Assembly: GCF_002564465.1 (NCBI RefSeq)
Contig: NZ_NUUX01000015.1
Location: 287,940 to 351,939, forward strand
Origin: Bacillus sp. AFS088145
GTDB lineage: Bacteria > Bacillota > Bacilli > Bacillales > Bacillaceae_G
Direction of reading: 5' to 3'
DNA length: 64,000 bases
Of the stretch, positions 8,375-16,767 are shown in pieces (position 1 is the stretch's first letter; the number at the start of each line of letters is the position of its first letter). The notes beneath the pieces were generated by a model. It made no database searches, was not told the DNA's origin, and saw only the letters and a program-made list of their open reading frames with translations. Position numbers and translations under genes: made by a program.

Positions 8375-8660
8375 ATTGATGAGAAATAGTAAAAGTATTA
8401 AGTTCTTAAACAGAGAGTTCCCGGTTGGTGCGAGGGGCGTAAGACGATATTTTGAACACATCTCTGAGCTGAGCACCGAACCCTTTTTGGTAGTAGACTG
8501 TTTCCGGATTCCCTGCACCCGTTATCGTGCTAGAGTATAGCTTAATTGCTGCACTTGAAGAGGTTGGTATCGTGAGGTATCAATAAATAGAGGTGGAACC
8601 ACGTGAGTAATACTCCCGTCCTCTAGCTATTCCATATAGCTAGAGGTCGGGAGTTTTTTG
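8375..8660 (+). promoter_or_regulatory. T-box riboswitch controlling the amino-acid ABC importer
   Basis: Recognisable parts in order: AGTA S-turn (8388-8391); stem AAAGTAT / ATATTTT; distal-loop motif GGTTGGTGCGA (8423-8433); specifier loop GAACACA (8454-8460) followed by TCTCTGAGC; T-box AGGTGGAACCACG (8591-8603); and an overlapping terminator ACTCCCG...CGGGAGT with six T (8612-8659). Uncharged tRNA should stabilise the antiterminator. Counting back from the conserved purine and the following five bases before GAGC, as in glyQS, gives specifier CAC (His); shifting by one gives ACA (Thr). Confidence 0.93.
8612..8659 (+). terminator. T-box regulated terminator
   Basis: A long stem (ACTCCCG and CCTCTAGCTAT on the 5' arm) is followed by TTTTTT. 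It competes with the T-box antiterminator helix. Confidence 0.92.
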
Positions 8661-8692
8661 TTTTTCAAGAATATTTTAAGGGAGAGAGTAAA

Positions 8693-9469
8693 ATGAATAA
8701 AAAATTAATGTCAGCAATGATTATTTGTATGATTTCAATATTAGTTGTAACTGGTTGTGGAAAAGAAAAACGAAATGCAAACGAAGTAGTCGTTGGATTA
8801 GATGATACTTTTGTACCAATGGGTTTTAAAGATGATAAAGGTAAGGTTGTAGGTTTTGATATTGATTTAGCAAAAGAAGTATTTAAACGTGAAAATATGA
8901 AAGTAACTTTCCAACCAATTGATTGGTCAATGAAAGAGACTGAATTAAAATCAGGAAATATTGATGCAATTTGGAACGGCTATTCAATTACAGATGAGCG
9001 TAAGAAAAAAGTAAATTTCTCAGATGCATATTTAAAAAATAGACAAGTTATTATCACCCTAGCAAATTCAAAAATAAAAACAAAATCAGATTTAAAAGGT
9101 AAAAATGTTGGAATTCAAGAAGGATCAAGTTCTTTAGATGCAGTTAATAAAGATAAAAACTTAGTAACATCATTTAACGGTAGTAAACCTGTGTTATATG
9201 AAAATAACAACCAAGCTTTAATGGACTTAGAATCAAAACGTGTAGATGTGGTTGTAGCGGATGAAACATTAGCTAGATATTACATGAACAAAAGAGGCCA
9301 AAACAAATACAAAATTTTAGAAGACAACTTTGGTGAAGAAGAGTATGGAATTGGCGTTAGAAAAGATGATTCTGTTTTACTTAAAAAAATTAACAAAGAA
9401 ATTGGTGCTATGAAAAAAGATGGTACTTACGACAAAATTTATAAAAAATGGTTCGGTACATTGAAATAA
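8693..9469 (+). CDS. Amino-acid ABC transporter substrate-binding lipoprotein
   Basis: The 258-residue protein has a lipoprotein signal peptide with lipobox VTGC (Cys22), so it is anchored on the outer face of the membrane. The mature part is a family 3 solute-binding protein: VVVGLDDTFVPMGF, GFDIDLAKEV, WNGYSITDERKKKVNFSDAYL and AIWNGYS are the usual amino-acid contact segments. The acidic pocket region DETLARYY and the T-box upstream favour a histidine or other polar amino acid. It is first gene of a three-gene operon with 16-bp and 13-bp gaps. Confidence 0.9.
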   Translation: MNKKLMSAMIICMISILVVTGCGKEKRNANEVVVGLDDTFVPMGFKDDKGKVVGFDIDLAKEVFKRENMKVTFQPIDWSMKETELKSGNIDAIWNGYSITDERKKKVNFSDAYLKNRQVIITLANSKIKTKSDLKGKNVGIQEGSSSLDAVNKDKNLVTSFNGSKPVLYENNNQALMDLESKRVDVVVADETLARYYMNKRGQNKYKILEDNFGEEEYGIGVRKDDSVLLKKINKEIGAMKKDGTYDKIYKKWFGTLK

Positions 9470-9485
9470 AAAGGAGCTTATAATC

Positions 9486-10127
9486 ATGGAACAAATTACA
9501 TCTTTATTACCTTCCATGCTTGATGGATTAAAAATTACGCTAGAGGTTTTCTTAATTACTCTAGCGTTAGCAATTCCACTTGGAATCATCATTGCACTTG
9601 GAAGACTTTCGAATATTACAGCAATCAAATCAATTATTAGTTCTTATATTTTATTAATGCGTGGTACACCTCTACTTTTACAATTAATCTTTATCTTTTT
9701 TGGTTTACCATTAGTCGGAATTGTCTTTGACCGTTTTACAACAGTTATTATCGCATTTGTACTTAATTATGCAGCTTATTTTGGAGAAATATTCAGAGCA
9801 GGTATTCAATCAGTTGATAAAGGTCAATATGAAGCAGCAGAGGTTTTAGGATTGAGTCGCAGTCAAACTTTTAAAAGAATTATTCTGCCTCAAATGACTA
9901 AAAAAGTATTACCACCTGTTTCAAACGAAGTAATTACGCTAGTAAAAGATTCAGCTCTTGTCTATGTAGTTGGACTTGATGATATGCTTCGAGTAGCTAA
10001 AATCGCATCTAATACAAGCGCATCACTACTGCCCCTTGTTTTCGTTGGTATTATTTATCTACTACTAACAGCAATATTAACGAATTTATTTAAACGATTA
10101 GAAAATCGATATTCATATTATAAATAA
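9486..10127 (+). CDS. Amino-acid ABC transporter permease (HisMQ family)
   Basis: The 213-residue membrane protein has about five helices. The cytoplasmic EAA loop is clear: EAAEVLGLSRSQTFKRIILPQ, which docks onto the ATPase. Segment LLMRGTPLLLQLIFIFFGLP is the usual HisMQ-type second motif. It is a homodimeric permease candidate because only one permease gene is present. The AAAAGGAGC ribosome-binding site lies just after the binding-protein stop codon. Confidence 0.92.
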   Translation: MEQITSLLPSMLDGLKITLEVFLITLALAIPLGIIIALGRLSNITAIKSIISSYILLMRGTPLLLQLIFIFFGLPLVGIVFDRFTTVIIAFVLNYAAYFGEIFRAGIQSVDKGQYEAAEVLGLSRSQTFKRIILPQMTKKVLPPVSNEVITLVKDSALVYVVGLDDMLRVAKIASNTSASLLPLVFVGIIYLLLTAILTNLFKRLENRYSYYK

Positions 10128-10140
10128 GGAGAGACTAAAA

Positions 10141-10794
10141 ATGTTAAAAGTAAATAACTTAACAAAACAGTTTAATAAACAAACCGTATTAAATGAAGTC
10201 TCTTTTGAAGTTAATAAAGGAGAAATCGTTACTCTACTAGGACAATCAGGAGCCGGTAAAACGACAATACTTCGTTGTATTAATGGTTTAGAAAGCTTCG
10301 ATGGCGGATCAATTGAAATAGATGGCCAAATGATAAAATCTAAAAAAGATCTTTTAAAAGTAAGAAAAAACGTTGGACTCGTTTTTCAAAACTATAATTT
10401 ATTCCCACATAAAACAGTAATTGAAAATATTATTGAAGCCCCTACTCTTGTACTAGGTATGAATAAAGAAGAAGCTACAAAAAGAGCAATAGATTTATTA
10501 AAACAAGTTGGTCTTAGTGATAAAGCAAATTCATTACCAAACGAGTTATCTGGTGGCCAGCAGCAACGTGTAGCAATCGCTAGAGCATGTGCACTACAGC
10601 CAAAAATTCTTTGCTTTGATGAACCTACTTCAGCACTGGATCCTGAACTAACGAATGGAATTGCTGAGATTATGAAAAAATTAGCAAATGACGGAATGAG
10701 CATTCTAGTCATTACTCACGACATGGAATTCGCAAGTAATGTTTCGACTCGTACGCTACTTGTAAAAGAAGGAAAAGTTTTAGAAAGTGCATGA
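10141..10794 (+). CDS. Amino-acid ABC transporter ATP-binding protein (GlnQ family)
   Basis: The 217-residue ATPase has Walker A GQSGAGKT (residues 34-41), Q-loop FQNYNLFPH, signature LSGGQQQR, Walker B ILCFDEPTSALD and switch His in VITHD. It energises the permease encoded just upstream and is cytoplasmic, membrane-associated. It ends the T-box operon; I see only a weak AT-rich hairpin (10804-10820) downstream. GlnQ-like size, without a C-terminal regulatory domain. Confidence 0.92.
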   Translation: MLKVNNLTKQFNKQTVLNEVSFEVNKGEIVTLLGQSGAGKTTILRCINGLESFDGGSIEIDGQMIKSKKDLLKVRKNVGLVFQNYNLFPHKTVIENIIEAPTLVLGMNKEEATKRAIDLLKQVGLSDKANSLPNELSGGQQQRVAIARACALQPKILCFDEPTSALDPELTNGIAEIMKKLANDGMSILVITHDMEFASNVSTRTLLVKEGKVLESA

Positions 10795-10899
10795 ATGTAA
10801 CGGAAACTAAGTTGTAGTTTAAAATATTTGCTAAGATTTTACCCTTTATTCTATTTATCTAAATAATATGAACGTAATTTCAGGTGAATTTAGCATGTT

Positions 10900-11033
10900 A
10901 ATTGCAGATTCACCTTTTTTATTTGCAGTTTTGACCTTTTTAATTGCAGATTCACTTAATTTATTTGCAGTTTTGCCTTTTTTATTTGCAGTTCCATCAG
11001 TTTATTTGCAGTTCCAACCGATTTATTTGCATC
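10900..11033. repeat. 21-bp tandem repeat, seven units
   Basis: The core ATTTGCAGTT (variants AATTGCAGATT) recurs at 10901, 10921, 10942, 10963, 10984, 11004 and 11025, a spacing of 20-21 bp. Units differ mainly in the 9-10 bases after the core. The block lies between convergent operons. A 70-codon frame crosses it without a ribosome-binding site and only reflects the repeat. Confidence 0.9.
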
Positions 11034-11064
11034 TCTCCCCTACTTCATCCTTTATTCAAAAAAA

Positions 11065-11094
11065 AGACGCCTCAATATAACTAGGCGCCTCTCC
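11065..11094 (-). terminator. Terminator of the cytochrome bd operon
   Basis: On the minus strand AGGCGCCT and AGGCGTCT pair with one G-U and are followed by eight T residues. Confidence 0.85.
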
Positions 11095-11103
11095 ACTCAT
11101 TAT

Positions 11104-11202
11104 TCAATGAAAAAATTTACTAATAAAAGATAATCCCATTATAAAAGCTACAATAAAACATAGAAGCACAAGCCGCTTTTCATGTTTATTTGAAGAGTGC
11201 AT
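11104..11202 (-). CDS. Small single-helix protein, candidate CydS/CbdX-type bd oxidase subunit
   Basis: This 32-codon gene begins 15 bases after the cydB stop codon, behind a strong GGGGGAG ribosome-binding site, and ends just before the operon terminator. It encodes a basic N-terminus (SSNKHEKR) and one hydrophobic helix of about 20 residues. Many bd oxidases have a third subunit of about 30-37 residues encoded just after cydB (CydX in E. coli, CydS in Geobacillus). I do not see sequence identity to those; the assignment rests on position, size and hydropathy. Confidence 0.65.
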   Translation of the reverse strand: MHSSNKHEKRLVLLCFIVAFIMGLSFISKFFH

Positions 11203-11217
11203 TCCATCTCCCCCACT

Positions 11218-12234
11218 TTACTTTTTGCCTTGAACATACTCAGCATCAAATAAAAAAAGTTTAAATAAGAACAATAGCGATGGAACTAACAGTAGTAATC
11301 CTAAGACAAATACAGTTACTAGCATGGTACCGGATGTTTGATTGGTGTATCCATTGTATATCGTAATATATGGATCTAATATATATGGTAAGTGCGCTGC
11401 TCCATACCCGAAAAAAGCAAAGAAGAATTGGAGCATAACAAATATAAAGGCTGTTCCGTAATTTCGTTTTAGTAAAATTAATGATGATGCGATTAAAAAA
11501 CAGACTAACGATAATAAAAACATCCACCAATAATGATTAACTATATTTTCATAAAATCTAACATTATTATCTCTTAATCCTACAAATATAAGAAAGCTTG
11601 ATAGGATCGTTGGAACGGTCCAAAATAAAGCATATTGTCTTAATATTGCTAACGCACTTTCATCTTTTGCTTTACTTGCGTAATAGGTTAAAAATGTTGC
11701 ACTAATATATAAGACTGAAATGATTGCAATGATTACAACACTCCAAGAGTAGATACTTGTTAATAAGTTTTTAGCTAAAAATTGAACGACTCCATTTTTT
11801 TCAACTATATACCCTCCTCCGGAAATGGTCAGAACTGTACAAAGTGAAGCTGGAATCAATAGGCCAGTCGCTCCATATAAGAATAAATAAACTTTGTTTT
11901 CCTTGGATCCATAATTAGAAAAGGCATAAAACGAGCCTCTAATTGCCAATAGGACTAGCGAAATACTTCCTGGGATTAAAAGGGCCGTTCCATAGTAAAA
12001 TGCAACACTTGGAAAGAAACCTATAATGCCAACAAAGAAAAATACAAAAAATACATTCGTTATCTCCCAAACAGGTGATAAATATCTACTAATCAAATTA
12101 TTTATTAAGTGATCCTTTTTTGTTACTTTTCCAAAATAAGCAAAGAATCCAGCACCGAAGTCAATTGATGCAATAATGATATATCCATATAGAAATATCC
12201 ATAAAACGATTATTCCTAATAACTCAATATTCAA
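11218..12234 (-). CDS. cydB: Cytochrome bd quinol oxidase subunit II (YthB-like)
   Basis: The 338-residue CydB-family protein has eight to nine transmembrane helices. Segments LWIFLYGYIIIASIDFGAGFF at the N-terminus and SRYLSPVWEITNVFFVFFFVG are the family's helix 1-2 pattern. It forms the heterodimer with CydA in the membrane, reducing oxygen to water with menaquinol. The ORF follows cydA by 115 bases with its own GGAGGGTG ribosome-binding site. The set resembles B. subtilis ythAB more than cydAB-cydCD: no cydCD transporter genes follow. Confidence 0.9.
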   Translation of the reverse strand: MNIELLGIIVLWIFLYGYIIIASIDFGAGFFAYFGKVTKKDHLINNLISRYLSPVWEITNVFFVFFFVGIIGFFPSVAFYYGTALLIPGSISLVLLAIRGSFYAFSNYGSKENKVYLFLYGATGLLIPASLCTVLTISGGGYIVEKNGVVQFLAKNLLTSIYSWSVVIIAIISVLYISATFLTYYASKAKDESALAILRQYALFWTVPTILSSFLIFVGLRDNNVRFYENIVNHYWWMFLLSLVCFLIASSLILLKRNYGTAFIFVMLQFFFAFFGYGAAHLPYILDPYITIYNGYTNQTSGTMLVTVFVLGLLLLVPSLLFLFKLFLFDAEYVQGKK

Positions 12235-12349
12235 TGTTCACCCTCCTATTCATTGGCTTTGTCTCAAATTCCAATACTACTCTTTCAAGCTACAACATTT
12301 ACTTATTCGTAACTTACCGAGAGTTTTTTGATTGAATTTTTAACAGAGC

Positions 12350-13681
12350 CTATTTTTTTAAACGATATTGAAGTTCATCTTCGGGTGGATTATGAATGAA
12401 CATTTTTCGAATAACGATTGTACAAAAGACTCCTAAAAATACATACAATACAAAAAATAACCAAAACATACCGCCTAGTCCTTTGGCAGTTGTGGCTCCC
12501 TCTGAAACCTTCATATATCCTCTTAATATCCATGGTTGGCGGCCAATTTCGGCAATCATCCATCCAAGTTCGATATTAATCATCGCTAATGGGCCAGTCA
12601 GCGCTAGTCCACGTAAAAGCCATTTATTATGCATCCAATTTTTCTTCTTAATAGAAAACACAACAAATATGAAGGTCATCGATATAATTAAGCCTACAAA
12701 TGTCATCTTAATATCAAATAAATAATGTATGAACAAAGGTGGTGTCTCATCTTTTGGAAATTCATTTAATCCAGTTACTGGTGCATTAAAATCTGAGAAA
12801 GATAAAAAGCTTAGCAGTTTAGGAATTCGAATTTCATATTTCACTTCATGTGTTTTATCATCTAGCGTTCCGAATAAGACAAAATCTGCCCCTCTTTCTG
12901 TCTCAAAATGCCATTCAATTGCGGCTAGTTTTTCGGGTTGATATTTAGCAAGGAATTTTGCTGAAACATCTCCTGTGACACCTGTTAAAACGGCAAAAAT
13001 TAATCCTAGTGTTGCTGCTAATCGAAGCCCTTTTCGTGTGTACTCCGTATTCTTTCCTCTTAATAATTGAATTGCAGCGATCGACGTTAATATAAGAGCG
13101 GATGCAACATATGCAGTAACAATTACATGTAAAGTTTTAGAAGGAGCAGCTGGATTAAACATTGCAGCGATTGGATCGACGGTTTTAATTACTCCATTTT
13201 TCAAAGTAAAACCTTGTGGAGTATTCATGAACGCGTTTACTGTAGTGATAAAAAATGCTGACAAAGTTGAACCTAATATAACAGGTAAAATGATTAACCA
13301 ATGATAAATAGGTTTTTTAAATCGGTCCCAAGTATATAAATAGATCCCAAGGAATATCGCTTCAAAAAAGAAAGCGAATGTTTCCATAAACAATGGGAAA
13401 CTAATTGCTTGACCCGCGATTCGCATAAAGCTCGGCCATAATAAAGATAGTTGTAGACCAATACAAGTACCAGTCACCACTCCAACTGCAACGGTAATTG
13501 TGTAACCTCTGGCCCACCTTCTTGCCATTAACGTGTAATGTGGATCCTTTTTTAAGATTCCTAACCCTTCTGCAATTGCGATCATTAAGGGTATTCCTAC
13601 ACCAATTGTTGCAAAAATAATGTGAAATACTAGTGTCATACTTGTTAGTAATCTACTGAGTGTGACATTATCCAACTCCAT
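12350..13681 (-). CDS. cydA: Cytochrome bd quinol oxidase subunit I (YthA-like)
   Basis: The 443-residue subunit carries hemes b558, b595 and d. Visible family features are RLLTSMTLVFHIIFATIGVGIPL near the N-terminus (a heme-ligand His lies here), GVVTGTCIGLQLSLLWP, FPLFMETFAFFFEAIFLGIYLY, and the conserved EIGRQPW motif near residue 385. The region between helices 6 and 7 (Q loop) is short, as in Bacillus/Geobacillus enzymes. The ATG at 13681 is preferred over a longer frame because GGGGGGAT lies eight bases upstream; a GTG three bases earlier is also possible. Confidence 0.9.
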   Translation of the reverse strand: MELDNVTLSRLLTSMTLVFHIIFATIGVGIPLMIAIAEGLGILKKDPHYTLMARRWARGYTITVAVGVVTGTCIGLQLSLLWPSFMRIAGQAISFPLFMETFAFFFEAIFLGIYLYTWDRFKKPIYHWLIILPVILGSTLSAFFITTVNAFMNTPQGFTLKNGVIKTVDPIAAMFNPAAPSKTLHVIVTAYVASALILTSIAAIQLLRGKNTEYTRKGLRLAATLGLIFAVLTGVTGDVSAKFLAKYQPEKLAAIEWHFETERGADFVLFGTLDDKTHEVKYEIRIPKLLSFLSFSDFNAPVTGLNEFPKDETPPLFIHYLFDIKMTFVGLIISMTFIFVVFSIKKKNWMHNKWLLRGLALTGPLAMINIELGWMIAEIGRQPWILRGYMKVSEGATTAKGLGGMFWLFFVLYVFLGVFCTIVIRKMFIHNPPEDELQYRLKK

Positions 13682-13862
13682 CACGAAATCCCCCCTATAA
13701 TGTAATATCTTATTGTCCAATGTAATTAATTATTCTAATCAAATGACCGATCATGTTACGATTTTATGAACATAATCAGTAAAATTGCATTTTAATTTGT
13801 ATCTATAAAAGTATGTTCCTATAACAATAAAGGTATACGGTATTTCTAAAGGGAAAACAAAT

Positions 13863-13887
13863 AACCACAAGGAATTCCCTTGTGGTT
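13863..13887 (-). terminator. Terminator-like hairpin after the MATE gene
   Basis: Perfect 10-bp stem AACCACAAGG / CCTTGTGGTT with a 5-base loop. The T-tract is weak on both strands. Confidence 0.65.
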
Positions 13888-13908
13888 TTATTTCTTATAA
13901 AGAATAAA

Positions 13909-15300
13909 TTAATTAACTAAACGGACTATACGTTTCTTTCTCCATGAAAATTTATAATATAAAAAGTTCAATCCAAGTCCAACTATAAAAGCTGCCGGGT
14001 ATCCGAACCAAATTCCTTTCATTCCAAGACTTGTGTAATGAGATAAAAAATAGGCTACAGGTACTTCAATACACCATATTACGAATATACTAATAAGCGT
14101 TGGCCACAGTACTGCTCCACTAGCTCGCATTGTAGACGATAAAATAAACGAATGTCCGAGTATTAAATATCCCCATAATGTAATCATCAATAAACTATTT
14201 GCTATTTGTACAGTACTATCATTCGTTAGAAATAAATTTAAAATAGGCTTTGAGAAAAAATAAGTGAGTAATACTACTATGCCACCTAGCACATAGTTAA
14301 GTAATAAGCCTATTTTAATAACTTGGTTTAATCGATCAACCTGATTTGCTCCTATTGACTGAGCAGCAAAAATTGATACTGCGATTCCAATACAAATTGA
14401 TGGCATTTGAACATAACTTACTAACTGATTTACAACCCCATAGGATGCAGTAGCCTCTGATCCATATTGATTAACAAAAGTAATAACGGCAATCTCAGAA
14501 ATCGAAAGAAATACCATATTAATACTCGTTGGAATACCTAGTTTTAAAATTAGTTTTAAAAGTTCAGGATCCATCTTCAAATAGTTTCTTAACGAAGTAT
14601 CAAGACGAAGTGGATGATTCGTTTTGTGTAAGTATATGAATAGAACTATACATGTCAAAATCGTTGAACCTACTGAGGCATAAGCTGCCCCATATATTCC
14701 TAGCTTCGGTATGCCTACCCATCCAAATACAAATGGTGGTAATAATGCAACATTTAAAACGGTACTTAATATAAGAAAATAAAACGGTGTTTTTGAATCC
14801 CCAATACCTCTCATTAGAGTTGTATATACCATATAGATAAATAGCACGGGAATCGACCAAAATAAAATGGAAGCATAATGTGTGCTTACATGAAGTATAT
14901 TTTCAGGTGTTCCTATTAATCTCAATAGTTTTTCAATAAAAATATTGCCGATTATCGCAAGCACTACTGAAAGAAAAAGAGTAAAAGTAAGAGTCGTTCC
15001 AACAATAGCTTTTACTCTTCCTTCAAGCTTTGCACCATGTGCCTGACCGATTAAAATTGAACTACCAGAGCCAATTCCAATAATAAATGATACTAAAAAG
15101 AAAAATATTGGAAAGAAAGCTGAAATTGCTGCTAAAGCATTTTCCCCTAACCAATTCCCTACTATAATCATGCTAAAAACCTGACCAATAGACTGCATAA
15201 TATTACTTAAAAGTAATGGAATTAGAAACATAATCATTGGACGTAATAAAGTAAATTTTACTTGTTTTTGCTCCTGAGGATTAATCTCAGATGTAATCAA
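13909..15300 (-). CDS. MATE-family multidrug efflux transporter
   Basis: The 463-residue protein has twelve predicted helices in two pseudo-repeats. Segments MIMFLIPLLLSNIMQSIGQVFSMIIVGNWLG and the internal repeat LKLGIPTSINMVFLSISEIAVITFVNQYG are typical of NorM/DinF-type Na+ or H+ coupled drug antiporters. It uses a TTG start whose bases overlap the TGA stop of the upstream gene (TTGA), with AAGGGTGA in front, so it is translationally coupled to the GIY-YIG-like gene. The substrate is not predictable. Confidence 0.9.
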   Translation of the reverse strand: MITSEINPQEQKQVKFTLLRPMIMFLIPLLLSNIMQSIGQVFSMIIVGNWLGENALAAISAFFPIFFFLVSFIIGIGSGSSILIGQAHGAKLEGRVKAIVGTTLTFTLFLSVVLAIIGNIFIEKLLRLIGTPENILHVSTHYASILFWSIPVLFIYMVYTTLMRGIGDSKTPFYFLILSTVLNVALLPPFVFGWVGIPKLGIYGAAYASVGSTILTCIVLFIYLHKTNHPLRLDTSLRNYLKMDPELLKLILKLGIPTSINMVFLSISEIAVITFVNQYGSEATASYGVVNQLVSYVQMPSICIGIAVSIFAAQSIGANQVDRLNQVIKIGLLLNYVLGGIVVLLTYFFSKPILNLFLTNDSTVQIANSLLMITLWGYLILGHSFILSSTMRASGAVLWPTLISIFVIWCIEVPVAYFLSHYTSLGMKGIWFGYPAAFIVGLGLNFLYYKFSWRKKRIVRLVN

Positions 15301-15665
15301 GTCTGATCACCCTTACTATTGTATGTGTTATATCCTCTTTCACCAAAAGGTTGGAGTTTTTCTAACCATTTTTCCTCGAGTCTTTTTAGATCTCCCTTGA
15401 TACCTAGTGGACTAATGTCTTCTTCCTTTAAAATTTCTAATTCCTCAAATACAAATGACTCTTTTCCATATTCATTCCATTCTTGTTGAAGAGTTTTATT
15501 TGTACAAGACCCTGCCTCTAATTCAAATTTCTTTCCATTAATTGTTTTTAAATTTTTAGTACTTACTATGAATATTTTTTGATTTTTTATGTTTTTAATT
15601 TGATAAATACCTGCTTGAACTTTTGTTTCTTTATATTGCATTTTTAATTCTTTTTTTCTACTCAT
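15297..15665 (-). CDS. GIY-YIG-like domain protein lacking catalytic residues
   Basis: The protein has 122 residues. The N-terminal part resembles the GIY-YIG fold (AGIYQIKNIKNQKIFI, then STKNL, and LQQEWNEYGKESFVFEELEIL). The second element reads FIV instead of YIG, and the arginine that normally follows the S.NL segment is missing (NLKTINGKKF). Nuclease activity is therefore doubtful. It sits between a LuxR-like regulator (10 bp upstream) and the MATE gene (4-bp overlap), an arrangement I recall from other Bacillus genomes. The ATG at 15665 is preferred because an upstream GTG overlaps the AAAGGG site. Confidence 0.7.
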   Translation of the reverse strand: MSRKKELKMQYKETKVQAGIYQIKNIKNQKIFIVSTKNLKTINGKKFELEAGSCTNKTLQQEWNEYGKESFVFEELEILKEEDISPLGIKGDLKRLEEKWLEKLQPFGERGYNTYNSKGDQT

Positions 15666-15684
15666 TTTTAACACCCTTTCTCTT

Positions 15685-16440
15685 CTAAGCTTTTAACCAA
15701 TAACTACTGCCATCCGACTTTCGATCAATAAAGCCATATTCAATTAAGTATCTTCTTAACACGACATAATCAGGATAAATAGCTGTCAGTACTTCATTTA
15801 TCTCTTTTTCTGTATATTTCTTAATTGGTGAAAATCTTTTAACGATTTCTCTTAGAACAACAAGCTTTTGTTTTTCCTTTAATGGAAATTTTTTCAGTGG
15901 TCCATCTATGCCTTCCGGAAAGTATTTTTTTAAGGTTTTTTCCATTTCATCTTCCGTAATGTTATAACGCTCATCGACCATTTTTGCTGTTTTATGAAGT
16001 GGTAAAAAACTTGGCGCATGCTGATCTTTTTCTTTTAAAAGCTCCATCATGACAAGAAATAATTTTGCTTGTCTTTCTTTTTCCTTTAAAACAAAGCGAT
16101 GATTCCTGATCGTAGAAGCGCTACCGATACCGGTTTCTTTTTGAATATCTGTATCACTCTTCCCTTGATAAAAAAGACGTAAAAGATGGTTTTGATGTTC
16201 TGTTAATCCTGTTAGTTTTTTATCCAGTTGGATCAAATAATCGAAAACAGAGTCATGACTTTGTTCTATATGAACTTTCATGTATTTTTCGGCTTCATAT
16301 AAAATTCCTGAATCTTGATAAATAATTCCTTTTTCAACTTTTTTACTACAGAGTAAACATAAATAATGATTTTCCTCTTCGATATACCCTTGTTTTAATT
16401 CTTCTATATCGGCATTCCAAAAAACGTCTAAATTTTCCAC
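15685..16440 (-). CDS. Zinc-finger/LuxR-type HTH regulator with DUF2087 domain
   Basis: The 251-residue protein has three visible parts. Residues about 25-65 hold CLLC followed by two histidines (VHIEQSH), a likely zinc-binding finger. Residues about 95-140 are an HTH of LuxR type (LTEHQNHLLRLFYQGKSDTDIQKETG, then IRNHRFVLKEKERQAK). The C-terminal 70 residues match DUF2087 (FSPIKKYTEKEINEVL ... YVVLRRYLIEYGFIDRKSDGSSYWL). It is probably a transcription factor for its own operon; a palindrome overlaps the predicted transcription start at 16492-16513. It starts with GTG behind a weak site. Confidence 0.78.
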   Translation of the reverse strand: MENLDVFWNADIEELKQGYIEEENHYLCLLCSKKVEKGIIYQDSGILYEAEKYMKVHIEQSHDSVFDYLIQLDKKLTGLTEHQNHLLRLFYQGKSDTDIQKETGIGSASTIRNHRFVLKEKERQAKLFLVMMELLKEKDQHAPSFLPLHKTAKMVDERYNITEDEMEKTLKKYFPEGIDGPLKKFPLKEKQKLVVLREIVKRFSPIKKYTEKEINEVLTAIYPDYVVLRRYLIEYGFIDRKSDGSSYWLKA

Positions 16441-16491
16441 TTAACAAACACAACCCTTTTTTGTTTATTATTAACCAAACAGATTCTTAAA

Positions 16492-16540
16492 ATGTTTATT
16501 TATTTACAAACATAATATGTTATTGTTTACAAAATGTCAA
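16492..16540 (-). promoter_or_regulatory. SigA promoter and operator-like palindrome of the regulator/MATE operon
   Basis: On the minus strand TTGACA (16535-16540) and TATTAT (16512-16517) are separated by exactly 17 bases. An inverted repeat with arms ATGTTT and AAACAT (16492-16513) covers the expected start of transcription, consistent with autoregulation by the first gene. Confidence 0.65.
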
Positions 16541-16635
16541 TTTTACTTTTTTATAACAGGTTGTTTTATTCATTCTTATTTATAGAAAGGATGCCTCAAA
16601 AGACCTCTTAAAATGTTGGAACTCTTAATTTACAC

Positions 16636-16676
16636 AAAAAAAGCGTCTCAAAGGTACTTTTTTCCTAATGAGATGC
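16636..16676 (-). terminator. Orphan minus-strand terminator-like hairpin
   Basis: On the minus strand GCATCTCA and TGAGACGC pair with one G-U and are followed by seven T residues. No minus-strand gene lies between it and the plus-strand gene at 17013. Confidence 0.5.
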
Positions 16677-16767
16677 CATTTCAATCGATTAAAAATTTTT
16701 AAATGGTACTTTCTATACTTTTCAACTTAATTCTCTTGTTCCAAAGGGACTAATTTCAAATCTTCAA

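Noticed and set aside
8315..8540. Short frames on both strands before the ABC importer
   Set aside because: They lie inside the T-box leader, whose RNA motifs explain the sequence.
10901..11031. CRISPR array
   Set aside because: The unit is only about 21 bp with degenerate cores and no 30-bp unique spacers, and there are no cas genes.
10868..11080. 70-codon frame with repeated FAV/IAD units
   Set aside because: It only reads through the 21-bp tandem repeat (21 is divisible by three) and has no ribosome-binding site.
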